A stretch of DNA of 64,000 bases from Orthonyx spaldingii (taxonomy: Eukaryota > Chordata > Aves > Passeriformes > Orthonychidae), in the NCBI GenBank assembly GCA_013397795.1, contig VZTJ01005687.1:79622-143621 (forward strand), written 5' to 3'. Position numbers and translations under genes: made by a program. The stretch's first letter is position 1; every line of letters begins with the position of its first letter. Below are positions 40,543-53,114 of the stretch, piece by piece. The notes under the pieces are model-generated. The model worked only from the letters and a program-made list of their open reading frames with translations, did no database searches and had not been told where the DNA came from.

Positions 40543-41045
40543 GCAGATTGGCTGAGGAGCTGCCAACCCACTCTCCATAATTTTGAAAAGTCATGGAAGT
40601 CAGGTGAAGTCCCAGGGAACTGGAAAAGGGGAAACACTCTACCCATCTCTAAAAAAGGATAGAAAGGAGAGCACTGGGAACTAAAGACCTGTCAGTCTCC
40701 CCTCTGTGCCTGGGAAGACCATGGAACAGATCTTCCCAGAAGCTCTGCTAAGGCACATAGAAGACCGGGGGGTGATATGAAGCAGCCATCACAGCTTCAC
40801 CAACCTTGTGAAGTCCTGCCTGACAACCTCAGTCGCCTTCTATGATGGGGTGATAACATCAGTGGACAAGAGAAGGGCTACAGATGTCATTGACATGGAC
40901 TTCTATAAAGTTTTTAACCCAGTCCCCTACAACATCATTATCCTTAAATAGGAAAAACACGGAATTGATGGAATCACTGTCTAAGTGGTTAGACAGTCAC
41001 ATCCGGAGTGTAGTGGTCAATGGCTCAGGTTTCTGATGGACATCA

Positions 41046-41462
41046 ATGACAAGTGGTGTCCCCCAGCGGTCTGCTTTCGGACCAGTGTTATTTTATATCT
41101 TCATTAATGACATAGATAAAGGAACCAAGTGGTCCTTCAGCAAATTTGCTGGTGACACCAAGCTGAATGGTGCAGTTGTCACACCTGAAGGACAAGATGT
41201 CATCCAGAGGGATTGGGACAACCTCAAGAAGTGGGCCCATGGAAATCTTGTGAGGCTTAAGAAGACCAAGTGCAAGGTACCACACCTGTGCCGGGCCAAT
41301 CCTTGGCATCAACAAAGCATCAGCTCAGAAAGCCAATTCTATCCTGGGCTGCATCCAAAACAGTGTGGCCAGCAGACCAAGGGAGGGGATTCTGCCCCGC
41401 CGGTCTGCTCTGGTGAGACCCCACCTGGAGTTCTGTGTCCAGCTCTGAGGCCCTCAATGTAA
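41046..41462 (+). pseudogene. CR1 ORF2 RT palm remnant with FAGD active site
   Basis: A 138-codon open frame. Residues 1-40 read TSGVPQRSAFGPVLFYIFIN and then SKFAGDTKLNG, the CR1 RT motifs usually written SGVPQGSVLGPVLF..FINDID and SKFADDTKL. The first of the two catalytic aspartates is Gly here (FAGD), which would abolish polymerisation. Residues 45-85 keep the post-active-site helix (DVIQRDWDNLKKWAHGN). After NPWHQQ a stretch is deleted and the frame shifts, so residues 90-138 are out-of-frame translation of the SILGC..LVRPHLEYC region. The same variant is present at 52555-52971. Confidence 0.88.
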
Positions 41463-41466
41463 AGAC

Positions 41467-41670
41467 ATGAACCTATTGGAGGGATTCCAGACAAGGGCCA
41501 CCAGGCTGATCAGAGGGATGGAGAACCTCTCCGGTAAAGAAAGAATAAGAGAGTTGGGTTTGTTCAGCCTGGAGAAGACAAGGCTTCAAGAGTGTGCTAA
41601 TGGCAGACTTCCAGTACTTGATGGGAGCCTCCAAGAAAGATGGAGAGAGACATTTTACAAGAGCATGTAG
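41467..41670 (+). pseudogene. CR1 ORF2 C-terminal remnant
   Basis: A 67-codon open frame, MNLLEGFQTRATRLIRGMEN followed by LSGKERIRELGLFSLEKTRL, is the CR1 C-terminus (usual form DLLERVQRRATKMIRGLEHL, then SYEERLRELGLFSLEKRRL). It lies one frame away from the preceding RT fragment, showing a frameshift between 41340 and 41460. After residue 45 the frame departs from CR1 because of a further indel. Non-functional. Confidence 0.85.
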
Positions 41671-41965
41671 TGAGAGGACAAGGGGCAATGGCTTCAAACT
41701 GAAAGAGAATAGGTTTAGTTTAGATGTTAGGAAAAAGTCTATGCTGTGAGGGTGGTGAGGCTCTGGAGCAGGTTACTCGGAGAATATATGGATGCTCCAT
41801 ATATGCTCCATCCCTGGAGGAGTTTAAGGCCAGGTTAGGTGGAGCTCTGAACAACCTGGTCTAGTGAAAGTTGTCCCTGCCCACAGCAGAGGGGTTGGAA
41901 CCCAATGATCTTTAAGGTTCCTTCCAACCCAAGGAGTTCTATGAATCTATAATTCTATGTTTCTA

Positions 41966-42604
41966 ACACATTCTAATTAAACATCTGATAATATATAATT
42001 TTCATTATTGTTAATGTTTTCCTTTATTTTATGTATGTAACATAAAAATAGTTTTTATTTATAGGTGCACATCACAAACAGATACACACTGATGTTTCAA
42101 GATTGCTTTTACACTTTTCAATAACAAATATTTACATCCTAAACTGAAATGGCACTTTTCCAATATCAATTAATAAGAAGGGAATTATTTTTGTAGTATT
42201 CCAATCAGGATAGCTAGATCATATGTTCATTTTTCTGGAAATACAATTTTTATTTTGTTTTGTGAGAAGCAGTTATAATTTGTATATTTTTTTAAAATTT
42301 ATAGATGAATAGAATGTTTTCCCTGTGCAGTACTAGCATTTACAGCAAAATTACACAAGCCAATATTTTTTTTGATTTTTGCATCCTCTTACAGTCTGGC
42401 GGAGATTACCTGAAAGCTTAGAAATAAAATAACTTCCTCACAAACTTATAGAAATTTTAATGGAAGGCTAGGAGGCATATAAAAGTAGTTTATTCAAACC
42501 TGAATTAAACCCAAGATTAATATTTTGATCTGGTGTATAGTAATAACCAGTTTACTAAAAAAACCCTAAGTTTTTGCTACAGAAATAGGAAATGCAGCCT
42601 TTGG
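41966..42604. other. AT-rich single-copy DNA
   Basis: Very AT-rich sequence directly downstream of the CR1 3' end; no gene or repeat family recognised. Confidence 0.55.
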
Positions 42605-43115
42605 AAGTCATACAGGAAGAGGACAATGTTGTCTATTTGAGGGGCCGTTGGGGGTATATGAACACCAGTGGGATAAGCAGCCAAAAGAGAACTGCAGAGT
42701 GTATTGCTCCAGGCACACGGTGGCATTCTCAGCTGGCCCCATTAGCTGTGCTATTGACCACTCATCTCTGAGGCCAGCTCTGGTGCAGACACGCAGCCTC
42801 TTTCTTGCCCACTTCCCTGAAGCCCTGATGGAGACCGGTGCCTTTGAGCTGCAGTGTCGTGGCTGCCCTCTCTGCCTCTCCACATCCGGATGCCCTGGTT
42901 GGATAGATCTGGAGAGACCAGGGTCAGTACCAGGCAATGCATGGCTCGTTCTGTTACAGTCATGTACTGCAATGCTGCACTGATTCTAGAACACAAACAA
43001 CAATGGTGCTCCCACACCAGCCCCCCGCCCTACCTCTGGCACACAAGGCTAGAAAGGGGGCTTGGGTCACGTACCCCTATGGAGTCTGTTGGCCACTACT
43101 TTCAGGAGAGCTTCT
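42605..43115. other. Unidentified GC-rich block
   Basis: About 500 bases whose GC and CpG content clearly exceed the flanking AT-rich DNA; CpG occurs for example in GGGGCCGTTGG, CACACGGTGG, GACACGCAGC, GAGACCGGTG, CATCCGGATG and GGTCACGTACC. Open frames of 87-111 codons overlap on both strands (42648-42983 plus, 42608-42937 minus, 42751-43017 minus, 42854-43117 plus), as expected for stop-poor GC-rich sequence; none resembles a known protein. It could be an unrecognised LTR or other dispersed repeat, an isolated exon, or a small CpG-rich regulatory element. I cannot decide between these. Confidence 0.4.
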
Positions 43116-45562
43116 AAGGATTTGTATGTAATGAGAATTTCCATACAAATAATATCATATAGATGAAATGCATATTCCCATGGCTGATAGAGTATTGACA
43201 ATCTGATAGAAAATTGTATACACATATGTACTTTATTCCTGTGTAAAAACAGGATTTTTAACTCCAAAACAAATTACTATTTATCTTGCAGCAGTTTGCC
43301 TATTGAGTAGGAAGTCATGCAAACAGTTGTGATGTTTATAATTACAATTTATTTTTGCTTCAGGATCATCTTTACTTTATACCCAATTCATCTATAAAGT
43401 CAGCTTTTACTGGATGTAACTCAAAATGAAAAGATTGAAAATCGGGCAGCTAACATTGCAAATGCTCAAAAATCTGCTGAGACAGAAACCAAATTCTTGC
43501 AATTAAAAAGTCACAATATGAGAAAAGGCTCTAACCTTCCTGAAACAGTGAGAAAAGCACAAGTGTTTAATAGAGGGTATCAAAATGAAGGAGGCTTAGT
43601 GAGCTACAGAAATGGAAAACATACATTAAAAGGACTATTCATTAAATAAATGTAGTCATGGATGTGTATCGTGAACCAGATTCAATAAACACTAGGGCAC
43701 ATGTTTAAATTTAAGCTCTGACTGCAAAGTGTCTTAGATGGATGCTTAGGTGCTATGTTGAACAGAAATTTTGCAAGTGAAGTTATGTTTGTCTGCTTCA
43801 CTGACACACAACCTGCTATGTTTTCTATAAAGAACAAGAATATCTTACTAAAGTTTTACAACGAGATAGCTTTCTCATTGCACTCATTCCTTTTTAACAG
43901 TGAAAATGAATGATTATAAAGCAAACATCCTTGAGATATATAAAATATTGGCCTCATGCATCCCTTAAAGGCATCCTCTCATGCTGTTTGGAAAAAAAAA
44001 TTGGGACAGTAACAGTAGCTCTATACAGCCCTTCAATGATCAACAAGGCTTAAAGGATTAACATTGAGTATTTATTTTATGAGGGACACAATGGTATTCT
44101 GAAAGAATACATAGAGAAATCACTTGCAAAAAAAATCTGGATTTTTTACGAATTAAGGTTTCTGTTAGAACTGTTTGTAATTGCAGAGCACATGGCTGCT
44201 GGCAACCATTGAAAAATGACATCATCTTTGACCCCAGAAATACGAGCGATAAATATAAGAGGATTATAAACCTTTTTCCACAGTGCTTTAATGCTACTTC
44301 CTAGCTTGTCAAAAATGATTGCCTTAGAAGTAAAGTAGTAAATATTTAAAAGTCTTCGTTGTTGGCAGATTTAGCTTGTTAACTGTGAAGGTAACATTAG
44401 CATAAATATCTTCTAAATTGTACCATTATCTCTCTCTGGCTGTTCATATGACCAGACCAGAGCTGAACTGAACTCATCACCACTCACCACTGGCAAAGGG
44501 CTTACTTGACCTTTTGGAAACTATTTCTTTTCCCTGGCCATGGCTTACCCTTGCAGCTTCTTTTTTCTCTAGGATTCCTTTCCCAGCCCTGCATGTACAA
44601 AGCTCTACAGCTGTGATGCAGTTACACTGCATGTCAACCAAACAGGCTCCCTTTTCTTTGAGGGCCGTGCCCTGACTGCCCCTGGAGGCGTGACTCCATC
44701 ACAGAGTTACCCTATGCACACATCAGCTTGCTGATGCAGTGTTTTAGCTCCACAGATAACAAGCTTTAAGGAAGAGTTGAATATCTCCATAGTCTGTCTC
44801 AGAACATTTGAGGAGGTAGATATTGGGTTTTATACACTGTTCAGAATGACCTTTTGTCCACTTCCTACAAGCTGCAGAGAGCAAACACCAACAGCACTAG
44901 AAGACAGCAGTTGCCTGTCACAGTTTGATTTATTAGTGTATGGCAATAATATGATCATATGAATGATTATGCTGAACTATCTGTTGGATAGAAACACCAA
45001 AACCATGAATAAAAACCCAGAGAACTTAACTATATATTTTTATAAAATATATTTTATATATATATATATGTGTATAAGTATATACATAGGTATAAAATAT
45101 ATTAATTAAATATAATTTTGTCATTTTCTTTTTCATAGAGTGATAGAATTAAAACCAGAGCTATTTTAGAAATTAGCAGCAGATTATTTGCATTAAGGCA
45201 CATTTTCTGCTGGAGAAAAGGAGATATATGTTAATACATTATTTTTTTCCTCACATAAGCTGACTCTTGTTTATCTATTCTTATATTTTATTTATTTTAC
45301 ATATCTGATAAAACAAGCTAGTTTCTGGTATCACACAGTGTTGAGGACTTAAAATTTTAAGTGTTTAACATTTTGTGCCGCAGTCCTCTATGTAGTGGAA
45401 GGGCTGTAGAATGAAACATCAGGTTTCTTTACTGTACTTGGCTACTGTATCTTTCATTAGATATATGGCTGCACTAAGACAGATATAGGGAATATGATTG
45501 AAATCAGGATAACTCTTACACACTCCAAGTATAGAGACCTGAAAATACTTACTTTTGCAAGA
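43116..45562. other. AT-rich single-copy DNA, no gene recognised
   Basis: No exon or interspersed repeat is recognised. A GC-richer patch lies at about 44520-44760. An AT microsatellite-like region is listed separately. Confidence 0.5.
45032..45112. repeat. AT-rich low-complexity region with (TA)n
   Basis: TATATATTTTTATAAAATAT followed by about six TA units, then GTGTATAAG/TATACATAG variants. Self-complementary and prone to hairpin formation; no function indicated. Confidence 0.85.
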
Positions 45563-45912
45563 AGTCCTTACTCATTTTTAAGGGGGCCTATAACAAAGAT
45601 GAAGACAAACTTTTTAGCAGGGCCTGTTGCAATAGGAAAAGGGGTACTGGTTTTTCAACTGAAGGAAAGTCAATCTAGAGGTAGGGAGAACTTGTTCTAC
45701 AATGAGGGTGGTGAATCACTGACACAGGTTGTCTCAAGGGATAGTGGAAGCCCTATTCCTGCTGCAAAGATTTCAGGTCAGGTTGGACGAGGCTCTGAAC
45801 AAGCTGGTCTAGTTGAAGTTGTCCCTGCGTTTTGCAAGGTGGTTGACTTAGATGATTTTTAAAGGCCCTTCTAACCCAGGCCATTCTACGATTCCATGAT
45901 TTTATGATTTGG
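45563..45912 (+). mobile_element. 5'-truncated CR1 tail, plus strand
   Basis: Only the last part of a CR1 is present: the AAGGGGGCCTATAACAAAGA region, GGGAGAACTTGTTCTACAATGAGGGTGGTGA, GGTTGGACGAGGCTCTGAACAAGCTGGTCTAG and AGGCCCTTCTAACCCAGGCCATTC with ATTCTACGATTCCATGATTT at the 3' end. This is the normal 5'-truncated insertion form. Substitutions relative to other CR1 copies are moderate. The open frame across it (45494-45862) is untranslated CR1 sequence and not a gene. Confidence 0.88.
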
Positions 45913-48900
45913 AGCTCAAAGAGAGCCTTATAACATTGCACTACTCACATGAAAGTCAAAGTAGTGTCAAGTTTCACATCAGATGTGCACCTGCTCAGGC
46001 AAGCACACAGTGCTCCTGAATTCAAAACTAATAAATGACGTATAAAACACCTTTGCAGAACTGGAGCTGCATGCAGTGAACCCTTTCCAAACTAAAAACC
46101 TCTGTCCTGTATCTGTTCCTGTTTAAGAATAACTTGCATAAGTTAAGGTCTCACAAGGCTGAATAGTTATAAACCCAAGACAAATAGTACTTACCTGCAC
46201 TCTACAGGAGAAGTACAGGACCAGTTAACCTCTGTACTACTACTAAGTCAACTTGATATAAAAAACTCACTAGCAGTAAAGGCAACTAGCCGCCACAAAG
46301 ATTAATTTTAAATAGAAAACATACAGCTCAAAATTCAATTTCAGGTGAATGCAATTTGAAAGGATAATTTTCTTGCATTTCCTGTTTGAAACTGATAATG
46401 TATTGCAGTTTTTCAGAGAATTACTTTAAATAGTTGATGACTGTTTACCAGTGTCGGCTTACTGTTTGATGTTTGTCATATTATTTCTCTTTTAGAAAGC
46501 ACTTATAGCTTCATAGTAGGATTGTTTCATCATCAGTCAACCGATGTATCATAGATTATTGCTAACACAGAGCTCCAGTCCTGATTTCACCAGATCAACA
46601 GGAAATATCACATTAAATTTAATAACGCAGAGATAGATATTTTTATTTTCTCTCAATGTTCCAGCCAGAAAGCATACAGGATCCCCATATCCACATGTCA
46701 GCAGCCCTGCAAAATCAAACTCTGCATTCTGACTCACACAATTAACAATATGTCCTCCTACACGTTAAAGTGAAGAGAAATCTCACACTGATGGAACCAC
46801 CATTGATATTCTATTATTTATACCTATATCAAAAGAACTGAAGACTCAGATGTCAAGTTGTTATGCAATCAATTGCTTTGTGTTTTCACCTTTTCTTCCA
46901 AAGGAGTACAGATTGGAAGCTATTTTGATAAGCAGAGGGGTTTTGTGGTTTTTTTCCTTTTGACTTGATTTTTATGTTAGCATATTTAAACACCAATTGC
47001 TAGATAAAACCTCATCGTATTTTACAAAAATATAAAATTGGAGTAATATTTTTGCATGGGACAAGAACATCCTAAAAGCACCCCCACACAACTACTGCAA
47101 TGTAGAAACCAGAAAAAAACCAAAAATAAGTAATTATCAATTGCTCAGCATTTAGTATGTGATATCTTGAGGTCTAGCTTATTAATTTCATTAATTTCAT
47201 TAATCATTGAGAAAAACAGTGCACTATTTTTAATCTAAATCAGGTTTTAAATTCCTTTTTTTTTTTAATTTCAGGGAATTTTGAAAATTACAAAAGCGAC
47301 AAATAATAATTCTGCTTGGATTATATAGTCTTTTCTTAGAAGAGAAAGGATGAAATTACAGGCAGGGTCTGAGACCCACCCATGCTGAAGGGGAAGACAC
47401 CATGCTCAACTTCCCCTGGCTGATCATCTCCTTCTCCCACTGAATGTTAGCATCCCTTCAAATTTTTCACCTGAGCTTCCTAACATTTCATTTCCAAATG
47501 AATCAAACTGGATCTTTTTAAGCAACTCTTTGCACTCTTTTAGCTAACCTGATGCATTTGAACACAAATAGTTTACAGAATATTCACATAAACAGCTTTT
47601 CTAATAATATGGGAGACTAGAAAGCCCCCAGAGTGAAGGTAAAGGAAGATGCCAGCCTCAGTACAGGCTCAGAACAACTCAGAACAACTGTGCCTTTTGC
47701 TTATAGAGTTGCTCATAAAGCCCTCACGTTTGTCCTCCTCTGTATTTCATTCTTATCACACTCTAGGTACAATCTCTCAGAGAAATAAAATTCAATTTTT
47801 TAAAAATTTGAAATAACCATTTCTATAAATAATAAAGATACTAAAACATGAAAGTTAATTATAAGTATTTAGTTTCAAGGGTCTGAAAGAACATTTGGGG
47901 TGAAAATAACTTGCATTAATACCTGTCAAGTTAGTTACTAGTCAGGAAAACATATACAGATACGATCCTTTAGATAACTGAAAATGATTCATTAATATTC
48001 ATATAACTTTTTGAACCCGAGCAGATCCACCTCCAGGTCTGTCTGTGATATACCCAGTTCAAACTTGTGCACTGGAGTACATGTTTGCATCTTCATGATC
48101 AGACACTGTGATAGGGAGAAACTGGTGACTAGAGTAGATGGGAACTAACCAGATGGAGGGAAATAGCTAAGGGACCTGAAATTTCGATATGGTACTTCAC
48201 ATAAGGTTTGGAAACTTCACAAAGAACAACAAATGATGCAAAATATATCACAAATTTGAAGACATTAAAATAAAAATTTAATCTCTCAAAGTTAACAAAG
48301 GCAGTGCGCATATATGTTTGTACATCAGTGTTAGCTGTAGGAAAGCCAAAAATTGTGAAAGGGAATAAGTTACTAGGAAAATCAACTGAAGAAATAATCT
48401 AAACAAAACCAAACCCCAACAGCAAAGAGTGTATTGAGACAAGTGGGAAAGATCTGACGCAGCTGCCTGATCCAAACCAAAAAATTTAACTGAAAATGTG
48501 CAACACCAATGCCTTGTCAAGACTAAAACAAAATATGGAGTAAAATGCAGATATAAAGGTTCTCAATACCTGTTGCCTAAAGATGGTTTTTAGTTGTCAA
48601 TATAAAAAATATTGTGGTGATAGCCAACCAGGCCTATGTATAGATCACCATCTGGAATGCTAAGGCTGGTGGAAAACTTCGCAGCAGATGACTCAGCTCA
48701 GATCTTACATAGCAACTTTACAAGCGAGAAGCAAGAACATTATGGACCTTGTCTATTATAAGCAATCCTTGAAGCAATTCCTGCAAGTGTGGGGAATGAG
48801 ATGAAGGGTCTGGCTCAGGGCAGACAGAATGAATGAAAGAAGCCAAGGGTATCCCATTTGTTCCCCACACCTTCCAGACATCTATTACTTAATTTAATTT

Positions 48901-51900
48901 CCCTTTACAAAGGCTAATTATACAAGTAAGAATGTAAATGGAGATCCACATGAAAAGCAGATCCTAAATCTGGCCATAACTAAACAAGCACTGTTTACAG
49001 GTTGGTGTGCTACATGCTGCATTCGGCTTTCCTGACTTTTCACAACACAATTGTGCACCCCTATGCTGGTCCTAAATGTCTTTTCTGTATGAATTACATT
49101 TTAAAAATGGTAAAATAGAAAGTTAATAAGACTGAAAATGCAGTATTACTGACTTGGAAAAGGGTTTGGCAGGTTCAGTGGTGAAAATAAAATTCTAACA
49201 TTGCTGACTTTTTGGGGTGTTTGGGGTTTTTTTTGACTGACTAACAAAAAAATTCATATTACTTTTAAGCAGAAAACTAGATGTATGCTTTTGAGCTACA
49301 AAATATTCTGTCTAAAAAACAGCAGTCATTTAACTCTGCCAAAATCTCTGTTGTCCAAGTATAATATGTACCTTAAATAAACAAATAAAAGAACATCATC
49401 CAAATGTAAGGAAAAAAAACCATCATAAATGTAACAAATAAAAGTAAGACTGGTTCTCTCATCTAATGACAGACCAAACACTAGAAAAGAAAGTATGACA
49501 GCCTTTCCTATAGTTGTACCATTTGCAGATCTCTTTACTAAAAGCTGCACTGTGTGTGCCAAGAAATCTCAGGGAGAAGTCACGACTGCTAGAGAGCTGG
49601 TGATGACAGTTGATAGCTTGATCCAATTCACCTGGCAGAAATGCATTACAAAGGAGGTGTATTTCTACAGGAGAAAAATACTTGTTTTGGAAAGCTGACA
49701 ATGCAAGTGCATGACGTAGAAAGAGAGAGATCCAAAAGGTATTTTTTCCTCAGTTTTTCAGATGAAAAGTTAAGTAGGAGTGGAATTTTTCCTCTGTGTT
49801 CCATGAAACACATGTCTTGTAATTAGTGGGACATAAATCTGTACTCAAATCTTTCGGTAAAATGTGATCTGAAAAATCTTGTTGAGGTCATTCCTGGCAT
49901 CAGTAAGAGCAGGTGCTGTGTCCCAAATTTCCAGTCAAGTGTCTTACTAGAAACACAGACTTCCTCTCACCAAAGCAGTAGATGAGCACAATACAAAATG
50001 CCTGTTAATTTGACTATCCATACTCAAGCTCCTGTTATCTACTAACAAGTCCAGTACTAAACTTTATAATTTTTTAGAAATGTTGACATCCCTTAGACAT
50101 ATTTTTAACTAATCTGCACTTGGGAGAAACTAGAGGCCTATTTATTTTGTGAAAAGAATTTCAGTGTTTATTGCAGGATGCCTCTCTCCTCAGCATTCAT
50201 TTCTGGAATGGCAAAGGTTTATTTACCTTTATTCTGGAAATACTACAATTTTCACAAAACAGGGATACACTGTCCACAGGAGGAGCTATTTTCCAAAAGC
50301 TACTCTAGTACTCAGTATTTTGAGGGCACGTTAACAGACAAGAAATATGCCTATCTGAATTTATACTAAGCACTACAAAGTCCATTTATTTATCTATATA
50401 TTTAGAAGTATTTTGTCAAGATCCAGTCCACAACCTTTCCGTTCAGAAATACTGCTTTATCTGTGGAAATGAGACAGAGGTATATAGCCAATTCTTGGCA
50501 GGTAAAAGTGATGTCTGCTTTGTGCCCAAACTTTTCATTTTTGTTTTAACTGTCATGAACTTATGAAACTGAAAAAGAACAGAGCTGCAATTCAGATAAA
50601 TTAAGATGTCTGATCTCTTAAAACTGCACTCAGAATTTTTCACCAAATCAAAAGGGAATTGATTTTTTTCCCAGAAAGTCATACTCTGTATAAGCACTAT
50701 ACAAAGTTTTCAGCAGTTTTGCTCATCCATTTTGAGTTTTGCAATCCCAAGAACACCAGTGATGACAAGCATTCAGGACCGCAAAGTTTAATCACCTCAG
50801 ATATCTGTGCCACATAAGTACTCTAAAAAATGTTGAAAACCAAGAAGTCTTCATAGTAAGAAAATTAGCAATAATAATTTGATGATATCTTGAGAGTAGA
50901 GCACCTTTGGGAAATTAATCAACTCTTGAATATATCTTCACTCCATACTCACACTGTGGAATGTCATAAATTCATATATTTCCAAATACAAAGGAATTGA
51001 GTAAAATCTTTCTTCTAAGTTTCAGGGGACTATTTTCATCTCATGTTCTCCAACTCTGAGAAAGAAAATACATAAATATTTACATGGAGTATGAAAGTAC
51101 TAAAATACACTAACAAAGAACAAATATAATTGCCAGGGAAATGAATATAAAAAGATGAGTTCTACAGATTATATAAAACTATCCTTCACATATAAGTACA
51201 GATTTTCCCTGGACAGAAAAAGAAAAAAAAAAAAAAAGGAAAAAGAAAAAAAGACAAATTCTCTAGTATTAAAACAAATAAAACACTACAGATACTAATT
51301 TTTTTTCAATATAAAGAAATTTCCTGTCTCCTTTATCCAAGATAACATAAAAGTTCTGATACTTAAAAATTCTCTTTAAGATCAGACTTGTGCTTTAAGA
51401 ACTGTAATCACTTCAGGCTCACCTTTAAGTGACACCGTATTTCAGGACGTAAAATATCTAAGAAACAATTCAATGAAATGTTTCACTTATCCTTGCAACA
51501 GATGGTGCAGAAAGAGTGCACCAGAGAACCAGGCAAAAGTCCTAGGAAATCTACAAATGTTCAAAGATACACATGAATACATGGACATGCATGCACACAG
51601 GCAAACACACACTTTCAGTCAAGAACAGTATGGTTAAACTGACTCATACAAATAACAGCAAGGAAAACAATGGTAAGATGAAAAGGAAAAGCAATAACAT
51701 TTGCTGAATAAAACTGATATAGACTAGATATCAGCCAGTCTAGAAAGCATCCGGTAATGGACTGCTTGAAACAACTGAAGGTTTCAGGTGGTAGTTAGAT
51801 TGGAAACCTCAGTCTGAGTGAGAGGGACAGAGAAATCCCTTCCAGATCCACCTCCTTCCTCACAAGGCTGCATCTTGCCTTCTGTAGTAAAGACTAACCT

Positions 51901-52072
51901 AAATTTCAAACTTGAATCAGACTTCTGATATGGTGCTTACAAAATTCATCACCCTTTCCACTTCTATCTAATAAACATAACCAGTTTGAATATCAGATGT
52001 TCTGATATGTTAAAAACATTCATCAAGGAGTCAAGGAGTAATCTGAAGTTATTTCATTAATAAATCAAAGAC
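45913..52072. other. AT-rich single-copy DNA, no gene recognised
   Basis: No exon, RNA gene or interspersed repeat is recognised over about 6 kb. A-rich tract at 51217-51253 is listed separately. Open frames (for example 49459-49701 and 50443-50697, both minus) are under 90 codons and unconvincing. Confidence 0.5.
51217..51253. repeat. A-rich low-complexity tract
   Basis: A runs interrupted by G (AAAAAGAAAAAA..AAGGAAAAAGAAAAAAAGA). No retroposed body lies upstream, so it is not taken as a retropseudogene tail. Confidence 0.85.
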
Positions 52073-52346
52073 TCATAGAATGGTTTGGGTGGGAAGGAAC
52101 CTTAAAGCTCATCGAGTTCCAACCCCTCTGCTGTGGGCAGGGACACCTTTCACTAGACCAGGTTGTTCAGAGCTCCATCCAACCTGGCCTTAAACTCCTC
52201 CAGGGATGGAGCATATATGGAGCATCCATATATTCTCTGAGTAACCTGCTCCAGAGCCTCACCACCCTCACAGCATAGACTTTTTCCTAACATCTAAACT
52301 AAACCTATTCTCTTTCAGTTTGAAGCCATTGCCCCTTGTCCTCTCA

Positions 52347-52550
52347 CTACATGCTCTTGTAAAATGTCTCTCTCCATCTTTCTTGGAGGCTCCCATCAAG
52401 TACTGGAAGTCTGCCATTAGCACACTCTTGAAGCCTTGCCTTCTCCAGGCTGAACAAACCCAACTCTCTTATTCTTTCTTTACCGGAGAGGTTCTCCATC
52501 CCTCTGATCAGCCTGGTGGCCCTTGTCTGGAATCCCTCCAATAGGTTCAT
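52347..52550 (-). pseudogene. CR1 ORF2 C-terminal remnant (second copy)
   Basis: A 67-codon frame identical to the one at 41467-41670 except Thr to Ala in GLFSLEK(A)RL. The same frame position relative to the RT fragment and the same downstream frame departure are present. Non-functional. Confidence 0.85.
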
Positions 52551-52554
52551 GTCT

Positions 52555-52971
52555 TTACATTGAGGGCCTCAGAGCTGGACACAGAACTCCAGGTGGGGTC
52601 TCACCAGAGCAGACCGGCGGGGCAGAATCCCCTCCCTTGGTCTGCTGGCCACACTGTTTTGGATGCAGCCCAGGATAGAATTGGCTTTCTGAGCTGTGGC
52701 TTTGTTGATGCCAAGGATTGGCCCGGCACAGGTGTGGTACCTTGCACTTGGTCTTCTTAAGCCTCACAAGATTTCCATGGGCCCACTTCTTGAGGTTGTC
52801 CCAATCCCTCTGGATGACATCTTGTCCTTCAGGTGTGACAACTGCACCATTCAGCTTGGTGTCACCAGCAAATTTGCTGAAGGACCACTTGGTTCCTTTA
52901 TCTATGTCATTAATGAAGATATAAAATAACACTGGTCCGAAAGCAGACTGCTGGGGGACACCACTTGTCAT
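52555..52971 (-). pseudogene. CR1 ORF2 RT palm remnant with FAGD (second copy)
   Basis: A 138-codon frame that differs from 41046-41462 by two residues only (Arg/Gln after SGVPQ, Ile/His after NPWHQQS). It shares the FAGD substitution of the catalytic motif, the deletion after NPWHQQ and the out-of-frame tail. Sharing of these defects is unexpected for two separately aged insertions and is treated as a finding. Confidence 0.88.
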
Positions 52972-53114
52972 TGATGTCCATCAGAAACCTGAGCCATTGA
53001 CCACTACACTCCGGATGTGACTGTCTAACCACTTTCTTATACATTTAACAGTCCACCCATCAATTCCGTGTTTTTCCTATTTAAGGATAATGATGTTGTA
53101 GGGGACTGCGTTAA

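Larger units (their letters stand above)
40224..41965 (+). mobile_element. CR1 LINE, plus strand, ORF2 linker/RT to 3' end
   Basis: Begins around AATGCAAAGAATAACAGGAAGG (the end of the endonuclease-RT linker) and runs collinearly through the linker (40327-40542), the RT fingers region (about 40600-40800), the RT palm (41046-41290) and the ORF2 C-terminus (41467-41670). The 3' region ends at TTCCTTCCAACCCAAGGAGTTCTATGAATC and a partial ATTCTATG tail near 41965. Internal stops and frameshifts occur throughout, and a block between the RT palm and the AQKANSILGC-like segment is missing near 41310. From about 40919 to 41900 it is almost identical, in inverted orientation, to 52116-53108, including these defects. 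Confidence 0.92.

Noticed and set aside
42608..42983. Opposite-strand open frames of 109 and 111 codons as a gene pair
   Set aside because: Mutually overlapping frames in a GC-rich, stop-poor block; kept only as an unexplained block and not as genes.
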